A stretch of 64,000 nucleotides of DNA from Pacificitalea manganoxidans (lineage in GTDB: Bacteria > Pseudomonadota > Alphaproteobacteria > Rhodobacterales > Rhodobacteraceae): contig NZ_CP021404.1 of assembly GCF_002504165.1 (NCBI RefSeq), positions 3,224,001 through 3,288,000 on the forward strand. Reading direction: 5' to 3'. The notes beneath the pieces were generated by a model. That model was not told the origin of the DNA, made no database searches, and saw only the letters and a list, made by a program, of their open reading frames with translations. A program made the translations under genes and the position numbers. This document shows positions 29,186 through 38,797 of this stretch, piece after piece (the first letter of the stretch is position 1; every line of letters starts with the position of its first letter).

Positions 29186-30648
29186 GACAAACGGTCTCCC
29201 ATAGCGGTGATGAAGGGCGCCATTTCCTCGGCGTGGCGCTCCCAGGCGCGGCGAGAGGAGGCATAGATCGGCTGACGCACCTGATAGATGCTGAGCGTCC
29301 GCACCCGGCCCGATGTCGTGCCGGTTTCCAGGCACGCATCTTCCCAGTCCAGTCCAGCCGCACTGACCAATGCGCGGATCTGCGGCTCCGGGTCGGCGAC
29401 GAGATCCTCATACCGGATCTCCTCAAAGCCGCCGGGCAGGCGATCGCGCCAGTAATCCAGCACCCGCAGAAATACACTGCAATAATGCGCCAGGTCCTCA
29501 AGGTCGTAGGCGTAGCGGTGGGTGCCCTCTGCAAACACGTTCTTATAGATCGACAGCGCCACGTCGCGGGGATCACGCCGCACCACGATGATCCGCGCGC
29601 CCGGTATCGCCTGCCGGATCAGGCCGGTCATCAGGTAGGACTGGATGGATTTGTCCGTGAACCGTGCCTGCGTGCCGAGCCGCTTCTGGGCGGCCGCGAC
29701 ATACGTCTCGCCAAGGCTACGAACATCGGCGCGGGGCAGATCCACCAGCGCGCGTGGCTCCGCACCGGGATAGTTAAGCCGGGAATAGGCCATACGCCGC
29801 AGCAGGTTCATTTCCTCGCCCGCCGTTACCGCGCTGTGCCGGGCAAGGATCTGTTCCACCAGTGTGGTGCCACTGCGGGGCAGGCCGGTGACGAAGATCG
29901 GGCTATCCGCCGCAGGCGCCGTCGGCGCGTCGAATTCCATCCCGTCGAACAGGCGCAGCCAGCCATCCACCTCGGCTTCCCACGCTTTCGGATCGTAGGG
30001 ATGAGCCGCGCGGGTGTCGGCGTTGGCTGGACGCAGATAAGTAAAGACGCGCTCATGGCGGCCCGCATCGTCCATCGCCTTGGCCAGCGCGAAATTCATG
30101 TGGATGCGCGCGCGCCCGGTGCAGCGAGGATGGCGCAGCGCCTTTTGCATCTCCGCGATGACCGGCGCATTGGGGGCAATTTTCTCCCCTCCGACCATCA
30201 GCCGGTAAAGCTCGCCATCCCAAGGTGCCCGCTTCAACGCCCGGCGAAACTCCGCGCGGGCCGCGTCAAAGCGCCCGATCTGCTGGAGATAAAGCGCCTT
30301 ATCCGCGCGCGGCTTTACCTGCTCGGGCGCCAGCGCGATGAGACGGTCATGCGCGGCAAGCGCGGCGTCCTCGTTCCCGGCAGCGCTGTGCAGCAGCACC
30401 TCGGCGCGCGGAATGGCAGGCTCCGCAGGGGCGAGCGCGGCGGCATTCTGATAATGGGTGGCGGCCTGATCCGTCTGTTGTTCAGCAGCCGCGATCTGTC
30501 CTAACTGGAAATGAATTTGCGCCACTTTCGGCGCGCGCAGCAGCAAGGCCTGCAAAATCGCGCGCGCTTCAGCAAGGCGGCCTCGCGATTGCAACGCTTG
30601 CGCGACATCGAAACGGCCCTGCACGGAATTGGGATCAGCCTTAGCCAT
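29182..30648 (-). CDS. TPR-sulfotransferase family protein
   Basis: A 488-aa protein. Residues 1-150 are tetratricopeptide repeats (for example LAEARAILQALLLRAP and DAARAEFRRALKRAP). A sulfotransferase domain follows, with the PAPS 5' loop FVTGLPRSGTTLVEQIL and the 3'-phosphate motif VRRDPRDVALSIYKNVF. The full catalytic set looks intact. This tandem architecture is common in marine and rhodobacterial genomes; acceptors are mostly unknown, possibly proteins or glycans. The ATG at 30648 is the start of the first repeat; the upstream frame to 30750 runs through the porin terminators and is rejected. Confidence 0.87.
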   Translation of the reverse strand: MAKADPNSVQGRFDVAQALQSRGRLAEARAILQALLLRAPKVAQIHFQLGQIAAAEQQTDQAATHYQNAAALAPAEPAIPRAEVLLHSAAGNEDAALAAHDRLIALAPEQVKPRADKALYLQQIGRFDAARAEFRRALKRAPWDGELYRLMVGGEKIAPNAPVIAEMQKALRHPRCTGRARIHMNFALAKAMDDAGRHERVFTYLRPANADTRAAHPYDPKAWEAEVDGWLRLFDGMEFDAPTAPAADSPIFVTGLPRSGTTLVEQILARHSAVTAGEEMNLLRRMAYSRLNYPGAEPRALVDLPRADVRSLGETYVAAAQKRLGTQARFTDKSIQSYLMTGLIRQAIPGARIIVVRRDPRDVALSIYKNVFAEGTHRYAYDLEDLAHYCSVFLRVLDYWRDRLPGGFEEIRYEDLVADPEPQIRALVSAAGLDWEDACLETGTTSGRVRTLSIYQVRQPIYASSRRAWERHAEEMAPFITAMGDRLS

Positions 30649-30718
30649 TTGCGCCCTGCCCTGTGGTGTATCAGGCTTTCTGACTAATCCTCTGCGCCGA
30701 AAAAGAAAACCGGCGCAT

Positions 30719-30745
30719 AAGAAAACCGGCGCCAATTGGCACCGG
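30719..30745 (-). terminator. Second terminator after the porin gene
   Basis: On the minus strand CCGGTGCCAATTGGCGCCGG forms a stem and is followed by TTTTCTT. It lies 12 bases past the first terminator. The unit GCGCCGGTTTTCTT is then repeated with a 16-bp period (+ strand 30703-30716 and 30719-30732). Confidence 0.65.
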
Positions 30746-30750
30746 CCCAA

Positions 30751-30780
30751 AAGAAAAGAGCGGGCCCGAAGACCCGCTCT
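30751..30780 (-). terminator. First terminator after the porin gene
   Basis: On the minus strand AGAGCGGG-TCTTCGGG-CCCGCTCT is followed by TTTCTT. It is an 8-bp stem located 24 bases after the porin stop codon. Confidence 0.88.
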
Positions 30781-30804
30781 CTCTTATCCAAAGATCCGGT
30801 AGGA

Positions 30805-31806
30805 TCAGAAGGACATGGACAGGCCGAGGGAGAACGTATCGTAGTCGTCCTCGTCGTCCAGGTAGTTGGAGTTGTTGTAGCCGGCCAGCACGGAAGCGCC
30901 GCCGCCCAGGTCGTAACCAACTGCAACACCGATGCCGTCGAAGTCAGCGATATCGTCGCCTTCGAACAGACCGTAGTTGATGTGCATTGCCAGCGGGCCG
31001 GTTTCGTAGCCGAAGCCCAGGCCGTAGTGCATGATGTCTGCGTCGTCACCATCGAAGGGGCCGCCGTCGACTTCAACGGAGATCTGAGTGATCTCGATGC
31101 CGCCGGTGAAGCCGGAAGCCAGGGTCGCAACAGCCGAAACGCCAACTGCGTCAACGTCGACGTCGAAGCCGGTGCCGAAGAAATCGTCATCGCCAGCGTC
31201 AACAGTCTGGTAGCCGAAGCCGAAGGCCATATCGACACCGGAAACCATGGTGGCGTATTTCAGGCCGAGGGCGTAGCCGGCATCGCGGTCGCCGGAGTCG
31301 TCCATTTCGGTCGAGATCGCGAAGCCGAAGTCGCCAACAGCGTAGTCGTAACGAACGATCTGGCCGTCATAGGCGCCGTCGAGATACGCGCCGAGGTAAC
31401 CGGCGTGCGAGGTCTCGTCGTCAGCGATGGAACCGGGGTTACCCATGTTGCCAGCTTCGGTCAGGGCCCAGTCCATGGCGCCGTCGGTGTCGCCCATGGT
31501 CACGGTGCCGAAACCGCCGGAGACGAAGATGGTCGCGCCGCCGTCGTCATAGGGCTCGAACGCGGTCGAGAACACGTTGGTGCCGGAGCCATCGGACTCG
31601 TCCAGATCGACGGACGCGCCGAACGACAGGCCGCCGTCGGTTTCGCCGGACATGGAGAACGTGACGTCCAGGTCCTGGAAGAACTGCGTTTCGATTTCGG
31701 AACCACCGTAGATGCCCATTTCGGCAGAACCAGTGATGGTAACCTCAGCAGCCGCGGCGCCAGCAAAGCCGACCAGTGCGGTGGAGGCGAGAAGAACCTT
31801 TTTCAT
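30805..31806 (-). CDS. Outer-membrane porin (Rhodobacterales type)
   Basis: A 333-aa outer-membrane beta-barrel. The signal peptide is MKKVLLASTALVGFAGAAAA, and the mature protein starts EVTITGSAEMGIYGG. It ends in a C-terminal phenylalanine (LSMSF), the barrel assembly signal. Mature sequence is rich in Gly, Asp and aromatic residues in alternating strands, with several acidic loops (DDDFFGTGFDVDVD), as in cation-preferring rhodobacterial porins. GAGGGA stands before the ATG at 31806. Codon use is strongly biased to C-ending codons and two terminators follow, which suits very high expression. Confidence 0.92.
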   Translation of the reverse strand: MKKVLLASTALVGFAGAAAAEVTITGSAEMGIYGGSEIETQFFQDLDVTFSMSGETDGGLSFGASVDLDESDGSGTNVFSTAFEPYDDGGATIFVSGGFGTVTMGDTDGAMDWALTEAGNMGNPGSIADDETSHAGYLGAYLDGAYDGQIVRYDYAVGDFGFAISTEMDDSGDRDAGYALGLKYATMVSGVDMAFGFGYQTVDAGDDDFFGTGFDVDVDAVGVSAVATLASGFTGGIEITQISVEVDGGPFDGDDADIMHYGLGFGYETGPLAMHINYGLFEGDDIADFDGIGVAVGYDLGGGASVLAGYNNSNYLDDEDDYDTFSLGLSMSF

Positions 31807-32037
31807 CGTTTTCCCTCGTGTCTAAAAGGTGCACCGCAACCCGGCTTTCCGAATTGGGCATGACCTTCTTTCGCGCCAAACCCCCATTCAATGCAAGCTA
31901 GGCGAGACCGCCCCCTCAACAGGCCGAATGAATTGGTGCAGCTTTGCCACAGTGGCGAGCCGCGCCCGGCTTTGTTAAGCCTTGTCCGGCCATAAACGCT
32001 CGGCTAGACAGAGCAAAACACCGGAGGGGCAGAGATC

Positions 32038-32592
32038 ATGACCGTCAGAACCGCCGCCCGCCTGACCCTGGGCGCGTCCCTGATCGCCACGCTGGCAGCC
32101 TGTGGTGGAATCGGCAGCGGCGACAGCGGCCTGTTCGGACGGGGCGGCAACAGCGCCGCGCTCGACCCGGCCAATGTCCAATCCCGCGAGCGGGCCGAAC
32201 AGCAGCGCGCCGCGCGCGATGCCCTCACCCGCGAGGACCGTTCGAACCGCTCGTCCTTCTTCGACCTGTTCGAGAACCGCGACGATCCCAACACCACTGT
32301 CAGCGTTAACCGCTATATCTGGAATGCCTCGCTCGACGTGCTGAATTTCATGCCCGTCCAGCAGGTCGATCCGTTTTCGGGTGTGATCGTCATGGGCTAC
32401 GGCACTCCGCCGGGTGGCGGCACCGCCTATCGCGCGACCGTCTATGTTCAGGATCCGGCACTTGATGCGCGGTCGCTGCGGGTGGCGCTTGCGTCTCGCT
32501 CCGGCCCGGTCAGCGCCGATGTGCAGCGCGCGATCGAGGATGCGATTCTCACCCGCGCGCGTCAGCTGCGCCTGCGCGACGCCGACCTCTGA
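32038..32592 (+). CDS. DUF3576 domain lipoprotein
   Basis: A 184-aa predicted lipoprotein: a signal peptide ending in the lipobox TLAAC places the acylated cysteine near residue 22. The mature domain (VNRYIWNASLDVLNFMPVQQVDPFSGVI in part) matches DUF3576, a conserved alphaproteobacterial envelope family without known function. GGAGGGGC precedes the ATG. A terminator separates it from leuS, although it commonly neighbours leuS-lptE in relatives, which hints at an outer-membrane assembly role. Confidence 0.85.
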   Translation: MTVRTAARLTLGASLIATLAACGGIGSGDSGLFGRGGNSAALDPANVQSRERAEQQRAARDALTREDRSNRSSFFDLFENRDDPNTTVSVNRYIWNASLDVLNFMPVQQVDPFSGVIVMGYGTPPGGGTAYRATVYVQDPALDARSLRVALASRSGPVSADVQRAIEDAILTRARQLRLRDADL

Positions 32593-32656
32593 CCCGGCCT
32601 GTTCGCCCGCGCCCGCCGGGAGGTGTGGACGCGCGCGGCAACCCCCATTAGACAGC

Positions 32657-32683
32657 ACGCCGGGCCCCTGTGCCCGGCGTTTT
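32657..32683 (+). terminator. Terminator between the DUF3576 gene and leuS
   Basis: ACGCCGGGC-CCCTGT-GCCCGGCGT followed by TTT. A 9-bp GC-rich stem with a short U-run, 64 bases after the stop codon. Confidence 0.75.
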
Positions 32684-32753
32684 CCGTGGTGCCACCGCGC
32701 ATCATCCCCGATTCTATCCGCTCCCGAGCCCGCTTTTCAGAAGGATGTGCCCG

Positions 32754-35330
32754 ATGTCCCGCCTTTCTCCCGCCGAGATCGAACCCAAATGGCAGGCCGC
32801 GTGGGATGACGCCGGCGTCTTTACCGCGACCCGCGACCCTGCGCGCGAGAAGTATTACGTCCTAGAGATGTTCCCCTACCCGTCGGGCCGCATCCATATG
32901 GGCCATGTGCGCAATTACACGATGGGCGACGTGGTTGCGCGCTATAAGAGCTCCTGCGGCTTCAGCGTATTGCACCCAATGGGGTGGGATGCGTTCGGGA
33001 TGCCTGCGGAAAACGCGGCGATGGCCTCGGGCGGGCACCCGAAGGACTGGACCTACGCGAATATCGCCACCATGCGCGATCAGATGAAGCCGCTGGGCCT
33101 GTCGATCGACTGGAGCCGCGAATTCGCCACCTGCGATCCGGAATATTACGGCCAGCAGCAGGCGCTGTTTCTCGACATGCTCGATGCCGGGCTGATCTAC
33201 CGAAAGAACGCAGTGGTGAACTGGGATCCCGTCGATATGACCGTGCTTGCCAATGAGCAGGTGATCGATGGCAAAGGCTGGCGTTCCGATGCGCCGGTGG
33301 AACGCCGCGAACTGACGCAATGGTTCTTTAAGATTTCTGACATGGCGGGCGATCTGCTCGATGGGCTCGACACGCTCGAAGACTGGCCCGAGAAAGTCCG
33401 CCTGATGCAGGCCAACTGGATCGGCCAGTCGCGCGGTCTGCAATTCGCCTTTTCGCTCACTGCCGAATCTGTGGGCCATGACCGGATCGAAGTCTACACC
33501 ACCCGCCCTGACACGCTGATGGGCGCAAGCTTCGTTGGGATTTCCCCCGACCATCCGCTGGCCCGCGCGCTGGAGGAGAGCAACCCCGAGCTTGCGGCCT
33601 TCTGCGCGGAGTGCCGACGCATCGGCACGTCCGAGGAAGCGCTGGAAAAGGCCGAGAAGCGTGGCTTTGACACCGGGCTGACCGTGCGCCATCCGTTCGA
33701 CACGGCATGGGAGCTTCCGGTTTATATCGCCAATTTCATCCTGATGGATTACGGCACCGGGGCGATCTTTGGCTGCCCGGCGCATGACCAGCGCGATTTC
33801 GACTTTGCCACCAAATACGATCTGCCGATCCCGCCGGTTTTCGTTGAGAAGGACGCCGAGGACGCGCAGCTGACCGAGGCCTTTGTGCCGCCAAAGACCG
33901 AGCCCGTGCATTATGTTCGTGGGTTCGCAGGCGCGCCGGTGCAAACCGGGGCCGAAGGTGTCGATGCCGCAATTGCCTTCTGCGAGGAAAACGGCGTGGG
34001 CCACGGCGTGACCAAGTATCGCCTGCGCGACTGGGGCCTGAGCCGCCAGCGCTATTGGGGCTGCCCGATCCCGGTGGTGCATTGCGAGGCCTGCGGCGTG
34101 GTGCCGGAGAAGAAGGAAAACCTGCCGGTTCGCCTGCCCGATGACGTGTCATTCGACCAGCCGGGCAACCCGCTCGACCGGCATCCGACATGGCGCGATG
34201 TGGCCTGCCCCGCCTGCGGCCAGCCCGCGCGGCGCGAAACCGATACGATGGACACGTTCGTCGACAGCTCGTGGTATTACGCGCGCTTCACCTCGCCGCG
34301 CGCCGAGACCCCGACCGATGCAGAGGATGCCGCGTATTGGATGAATGTCGATCAGTATATCGGCGGCATCGAGCATGCGATTCTGCATCTGCTGTATTCG
34401 CGATTCTTCGCCCGCGCGATGCAGATCACCGGCCACCTGCCCGAAACCGCGCGGGAGCCGTTCAACGCCCTGTTCACCCAAGGCATGGTTACCCATGAAA
34501 TCTACCTGACCCGCGACGAAAAAGGCCGCGCGGTCTATCACCTGCCCGAAGATGTCACCGACGGACGGCTGGCCGACGGCACCGAGGTGGAGGTCATTCC
34601 CTCGGCCAAGATGTCGAAATCCAAGAAGAACGTCGTCGACCCGGTGTCAATCGTCGAGGCCTATGGTGCGGACACCGCGCGTTGGTTCGTCATGTCCGAC
34701 AGCCCGCCGGAACGCGATGTGGAATGGACGGCATCGGGGGCCGAGGCCTCCTACAAGCATCTACAGCGGGTCTGGCGGCTGGCCAGCACCATCGATGCCG
34801 ACATGCGCGCCGCTGCGCCCGAGGATCTGACCCCGGCGCCCGCGCGGGACATGCCACTGCTGCGCACCATCCACCGCGCGATTGCCGAGGTGACCGAGGG
34901 GATCGAGGGCTTTGCCTTCAACAGCTCCATCGCGCGGCTCTATGCATTTGCCAATGCCATCGCGAAATCCGACGCCACCCTACCGATCCGCGCGCAGGCC
35001 ATGCGGGTTCTGGCGCAGCTGATGTCGCCGATGACCCCGCATCTGTCGGAAGAGATCTGGCATCTGCTGACAGGGGGCACCGAAGGTCTGGTGGCACAGG
35101 CCGCGTGGCCCGTGGCAGATCCCGCCATGCTGGTCGAAGATAGCGTCACCCTGCCGATCCAGATCAACGGCAAGAAACGGGGCGAAATCACCGTGCCCGC
35201 AGACGCCTCGCGCGAAGCGGTTGAAAAACTGGTGCTGGACACCGATGCTGTGCGCAAGGCACTGCCCGAGGGCGGCGCGCCGAAGAAGCTCATCGTGGTG
35301 CCGGGACGGATCGTCAATGTCGTTGTCTGA
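32754..35330 (+). CDS. leuS: Leucyl-tRNA synthetase
   Basis: An 858-aa class I synthetase that charges tRNA-Leu. The HIGH-type motif is HMGH in [16 protein letters not shown] (near residue 50) and the KMSKS motif is intact in [10 protein letters not shown] (near 625). The large CP1 editing domain lies between them, with [18 protein letters not shown] chose the ATG at 32754 because AAGGA lies eight bases upstream; an ATG three codons earlier overlaps that site. It overlaps lptE by 14 bp. Confidence 0.98.
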   Translation: MSRLSPAEIEPKWQAAWDDAGVFTATRDPAREKYYVLEMFPYPSGRIHMGHVRNYTMGDVVARYKSSCGFSVLHPMGWDAFGMPAENAAMASGGHPKDWTYANIATMRDQMKPLGLSIDWSREFATCDPEYYGQQQALFLDMLDAGLIYRKNAVVNWDPVDMTVLANEQVIDGKGWRSDAPVERRELTQWFFKISDMAGDLLDGLDTLEDWPEKVRLMQANWIGQSRGLQFAFSLTAESVGHDRIEVYTTRPDTLMGASFVGISPDHPLARALEESNPELAAFCAECRRIGTSEEALEKAEKRGFDTGLTVRHPFDTAWELPVYIANFILMDYGTGAIFGCPAHDQRDFDFATKYDLPIPPVFVEKDAEDAQLTEAFVPPKTEPVHYVRGFAGAPVQTGAEGVDAAIAFCEENGVGHGVTKYRLRDWGLSRQRYWGCPIPVVHCEACGVVPEKKENLPVRLPDDVSFDQPGNPLDRHPTWRDVACPACGQPARRETDTMDTFVDSSWYYARFTSPRAETPTDAEDAAYWMNVDQYIGGIEHAILHLLYSRFFARAMQITGHLPETAREPFNALFTQGMVTHEIYLTRDEKGRAVYHLPEDVTDGRLADGTEVEVIPSAKMSKSKKNVVDPVSIVEAYGADTARWFVMSDSPPERDVEWTASGAEASYKHLQRVWRLASTIDADMRAAAPEDLTPAPARDMPLLRTIHRAIAEVTEGIEGFAFNSSIARLYAFANAIAKSDATLPIRAQAMRVLAQLMSPMTPHLSEEIWHLLTGGTEGLVAQAAWPVADPAMLVEDSVTLPIQINGKKRGEITVPADASREAVEKLVLDTDAVRKALPEGGAPKKLIVVPGRIVNVVV

Positions 35331-35838
35331 TAACGCAAAACCGGGTCGTCGCGCTGTCCTTGCCGGGATGGGCGCGGCGGCGTCGACCGCAGTTCTGGCC
35401 GCTTGCGGCTTTAGCCCCGCCTATGGGCCGAACGGTATCGGCACCCGGTTGCGGAACCAGATCGTCGCGGATGCGCCCGACAGCCGGACGGAATATGCCT
35501 TTGTCGCGCAGCTGGAGGATCGGCTGGGCCGCAACCTGTCTGCGCCTTATGCATTGCGCTACGCGCTCACCACCTCGGAGGATGGCGTGGCCATCACAGC
35601 CGATCAGGTGACCCAGCGCTACCATATCGCGAGGCAACTGACCTATTCTGTCGTCGAACAATCAAGCCAGACCGTGCTGACCCGTGGCACGCTGTCGAAC
35701 TTCACCTCCTATTCGACCACCGGCAGCACCGTCTCCACCCGCGCGGCGGAGATCGACGCCGAGGAGCGGCTGGCGCGCGCGCTGGCCGATGAGATGGTCA
35801 CCCGCCTGCTGGGCACCGCGGATCGCTGGCTGCCGTGA
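35317..35838 (+). CDS. lptE: LPS assembly lipoprotein LptE
   Basis: A 173-aa lipoprotein. The signal peptide begins after [10 protein letters not shown] and the lipobox is LAAC, followed by [10 protein letters not shown], a classic LptE start. LptE plugs the LptD barrel that inserts LPS in the outer membrane. It overlaps leuS by 14 bp and holA by 4 bp; the order leuS-lptE-holA is conserved widely in proteobacteria, which secures the call despite low family conservation. Confidence 0.93.
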   Translation: MSLSDNAKPGRRAVLAGMGAAASTAVLAACGFSPAYGPNGIGTRLRNQIVADAPDSRTEYAFVAQLEDRLGRNLSAPYALRYALTTSEDGVAITADQVTQRYHIARQLTYSVVEQSSQTVLTRGTLSNFTSYSTTGSTVSTRAAEIDAEERLARALADEMVTRLLGTADRWLP

Positions 35839-36857
35839 AGCTGTCGACCCGCGAGCTTGGCGGTTTCATCGCGCGCCCGGACCCGAACCGGGCTGCGGTG
35901 CTGCTATACGGTCAAGACGCGATGCGGGTTGCGCTGAAACGTCAGGACTTGCTCGCCAATCTTCTGGGCCCAAAGGCCGAAGAGGATATGCGCCTCGCCC
36001 GGATGACTGGCGCGGAGCTGCGCAAAGATCCCGCCGCGCTGTTAGATGCGGTGAAGGCCGTGGGTTTTTTTCCCGGTCAACGCGGTGTGTTCATTGAAGA
36101 GGCAACCGACGCCACGACCGGCGCATTGGAAACCGCGCTTGCCGAATGGAAGCCGGGCGATGCGGTGATGGTCCTGAGCGCAGGCGCGCTAAAGGCCACG
36201 TCGAAGCTGCGCAAGCTGATCGAAAAGCACCCCAACGCGCTGGCCGCTGCGATCTATGACGATCCTCCGGGCCGCGCGGAAATCGAGGCGGAACTGCGCC
36301 GTGCTGGGGTGGGTGAGGTCGACCGCGCTGCGATGGATGATCTGACCGCACTGGCACGCGCGCTCGATCCCGGTGATTTCCGCCAGACGGTCGAGAAGCT
36401 CGGCCTCTATAAGATCAACGATACCAGCCCGCTGACCAGTGCCGAGGTCGCCGCGATGGCCCCCGCTACGGTGGAGGCTGAACTTGACGACATGCTGCAC
36501 GCGGTCGCCGAAGCACATGCCGGAGAAATCGGTGCGCTGATGACCCGGCTTGGCGGACAGGGCGTGAACCCCGTCAGCATCTGCATCACTGCGACCCGGC
36601 ATTTTCGCGCGCTGCATGCGGCCGCGTCGCATCCCGGCGGACCGGCTGCGGGCATCGCCACGGCGCGACCGCCCATCTGGGGGCCGCGCCGCGACCGGAT
36701 GATCCGGCAAGCGCAGAACTGGGGTGCGCGGCGGCTGGAGGATGCGCTGGCCCTGCTCACGGATACCGATCTGTCGCTGCGCTCCGCAGGACAGACCGCC
36801 CCGCAGATGGCAGTGGTGGAACGCGCGCTCATCCGCCTGTCGATGATGAGCCGCTAG
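35835..36857 (+). CDS. holA: DNA polymerase III subunit delta
   Basis: A 340-aa clamp-loader subunit that opens the beta clamp. It has the three-domain AAA+-like form without a Walker A motif, as expected; the N-terminal LLYGQDAMRVALKRQDLLANL region contacts the clamp. The GTG start at 35835 overlaps the lptE stop (GTGA). It is convergent with the transglycosylase gene, 14 bp apart. Confidence 0.92.
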   Translation: MKLSTRELGGFIARPDPNRAAVLLYGQDAMRVALKRQDLLANLLGPKAEEDMRLARMTGAELRKDPAALLDAVKAVGFFPGQRGVFIEEATDATTGALETALAEWKPGDAVMVLSAGALKATSKLRKLIEKHPNALAAAIYDDPPGRAEIEAELRRAGVGEVDRAAMDDLTALARALDPGDFRQTVEKLGLYKINDTSPLTSAEVAAMAPATVEAELDDMLHAVAEAHAGEIGALMTRLGGQGVNPVSICITATRHFRALHAAASHPGGPAAGIATARPPIWGPRRDRMIRQAQNWGARRLEDALALLTDTDLSLRSAGQTAPQMAVVERALIRLSMMSR

Positions 36858-36871
36858 CCGCGCCCCTGCGC

Positions 36872-38083
36872 CTAAAGCCGGTTCAGCAAGGCGGGCGTCG
36901 GCCACGCATCGGCGGGCAGGCCCAGCCGGATTTGTTCGCGCTGCACGGCCTCGCGGGTTTTTTCCCCCAGAATACCGTCGACACCGCCCACGTCATGCCC
37001 GCGTGCCACCAGTTTGCGCTGCAACTGCTCCATCTCGGCCGCGCTGAGCCCCGGTTCGGGATTGCCCGCCGCATAGACCGGCGCGCCGCTGAGCCGGGTC
37101 GCAAAATAGGCGGCGGACGTCACATAGACGAAGCTCTGATTCCACTCGAACAACACGCTGAAGTTCGGATAGGCAAGGAAGGCCGGCCCGTTGCGCCCCT
37201 GCGGCAGCAACAGCGAGGCCTGTAATCCATTCCCCAGCGCGCCATTGCGGCCCTGCACACCCAGCCGCTGCCAGTCCGATACCGACCGCCGCTGGTCGAG
37301 CCCGCTAAGCGACCAGTCCAGCCCGGCAGGCAGCGTCACTTCCTGCAACCAAGGCTCCCCCGCGCGCCAGCCCAGATCCTGCAACATTCGCGCACCCGAC
37401 ATCAGTGCATCGGGGGGCGAGCCTTTCAGATCGACATGGCCATCCCCGTCGCCGTCGACACCGTTGCGCAGAATGTCCTCGGGCAGCATCTGCACCATGC
37501 CGACCTCCCCTGCCCAAGCGCCCTTGGTGCGGGCCGGGTCGAAATCGCCATGCTCGAACAGTTCCAGCGCCGCGATCACCTGGGGCTGGAACAGCCCCGG
37601 ACGGCGGCAATCATGGCTCAGCGTCATCAGCGCATTGAGCGTGTTAAAATCGCCCTGCACCGCGCCGTAATCCGTTTCCAGCGCCCAGAACGCCAACAAT
37701 ATGCCTGCGGGCACGCCATATTGCTGCTCCGCCCGCTGAAAGACTGCGGCGTATCGGTCGCGATTGCGCGCGCCGTTTGTCATTCGGTTGTCTGAAATCA
37801 CCCTGCGGGAGAAGTCGAGGAATTCCATCCTGAACACTCCCTGCGAGCGGTCCGCCTTTAATACCGCCGGGTCTTGCCGCACATTGGCAAAGAAGCGGTC
37901 AGCGGCCTGTGCCGACCGGCCCCGCGCCACAACGGCCTGTTTCATCCGGGCGATGAAGCTGCCGAAATCGCCACCGCAGGCCACCAATGGTTGCGGCACG
38001 CCACTGGATTGGGCGGAGCCCGCCGTGGGCAGGGACAGCGCAAGCGCCATAAGCATCGCGATGGCGGGGAAACGGGTCGGCAT
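36872..38083 (-). CDS. Lytic murein transglycosylase (MltB family) with C-terminal peptidoglycan-binding domain
   Basis: A 403-aa secreted enzyme that cleaves peptidoglycan with formation of 1,6-anhydromuramic ends. It has a signal peptide (about 1-24, ending TAGSAQ), then an MltB-type SLT domain with the catalytic glutamate in FWALETDYGAVQG and MVQMLPEDILRNGVDGDGDG. A PG_binding_1 domain of about 60 residues (LVARGHDVGGVDGILGEKT) closes the protein. The ATG at 38083 begins the signal peptide. The upstream region, shared with a receiver gene, contains a CtrA box. Confidence 0.92.
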   Translation of the reverse strand: MPTRFPAIAMLMALALSLPTAGSAQSSGVPQPLVACGGDFGSFIARMKQAVVARGRSAQAADRFFANVRQDPAVLKADRSQGVFRMEFLDFSRRVISDNRMTNGARNRDRYAAVFQRAEQQYGVPAGILLAFWALETDYGAVQGDFNTLNALMTLSHDCRRPGLFQPQVIAALELFEHGDFDPARTKGAWAGEVGMVQMLPEDILRNGVDGDGDGHVDLKGSPPDALMSGARMLQDLGWRAGEPWLQEVTLPAGLDWSLSGLDQRRSVSDWQRLGVQGRNGALGNGLQASLLLPQGRNGPAFLAYPNFSVLFEWNQSFVYVTSAAYFATRLSGAPVYAAGNPEPGLSAAEMEQLQRKLVARGHDVGGVDGILGEKTREAVQREQIRLGLPADAWPTPALLNRL

Positions 38084-38269
38084 GTCGGTCTCCGGTCCTG
38101 AAAAGGGTGGCGCACGCCGGGCCTGGCGCGCCGCGCAGCCGGACCCTAGCAGCCCCCCGCGCCCCGGCAAGCCACGCGCGACAAAGACGATATTTCCGGC
38201 GGCAGTCTGCCCGCTGTGACGCAAGGCTTGCATCACGAAGCCGACATGCATCAAAATCAATTGTTAATG

Positions 38270-38285
38270 TTAACACCAAATTAAC
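38270..38285. promoter_or_regulatory. CtrA box (TTAA-N7-TTAAC)
   Basis: TTAA-CACCAAA-TTAAC is a perfect match to the alphaproteobacterial CtrA consensus. It lies in an AT-rich island 69 bp before the receiver gene and 187 bp before the divergent transglycosylase gene. A further TTAA half-site is at 38264-38267. Confidence 0.7.
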
Positions 38286-38353
38286 GATTTGGGCGCAGAC
38301 AAACGATCAGACCGCCCGAGCCGGACGGCCCACGCCATGAAAGTTCACATTTG

Positions 38354-38764
38354 ATGAAAGTTCTCATCGTCGAAAGCGAAGGCGACCTAGGCCGAACCTG
38401 GCAAGCACACCTGGAAAAACAGGGGGCCGAGGTGTTTCTCGCCATGTCAGAAGACCGCGCGGTCATGCATCTGGAACAGCACGACTTTAACGCCGTTGTG
38501 CTGGATCTGCTGCTGGAACAGGGCAACGCCCTCGCACTCGCGGATTTCATCGCCTATCGCCAGCCCAAGGCGCAGGTGATGTTCGTGACGAATTCCACCT
38601 ATTTCGCGGATGGCTCGATTTTCCAGCACGCCTCGAACGCCCGCGGGTTTCTTAGCTCCGGCAGCCGTCCCGAAGATATCGCCGCGATGGTCGTCCACTA
38701 TGCGGGCGGCTCCGAGCGCGGAAATGGCCGCGGCGGCTCGGGCGGCGACGGTCCAGCACACTGA
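38354..38764 (+). CDS. Single-domain response regulator (receiver-like), atypical
   Basis: A 136-aa protein. A receiver-type alpha/beta fold occupies residues 1-115 and a Gly-rich tail follows. The phosphoacceptor position is D51 (AVVLDLLL) and the conserved Thr/Ser is T79 in MFVTN. The N-terminal acidic pair is reduced to E7 and E9 (IVESEGD), and the conserved lysine is replaced by serine in RGFLSSGS. Phosphorylation chemistry may therefore be altered. The ATG at 38354 overlaps the stop of a five-codon upstream frame that copies its own start. A CtrA box lies upstream. Confidence 0.78.
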   Translation: MKVLIVESEGDLGRTWQAHLEKQGAEVFLAMSEDRAVMHLEQHDFNAVVLDLLLEQGNALALADFIAYRQPKAQVMFVTNSTYFADGSIFQHASNARGFLSSGSRPEDIAAMVVHYAGGSERGNGRGGSGGDGPAH

Positions 38765-38797
38765 GCCTGCGCACCCGCACCGCCTTATCGCGTCAGA

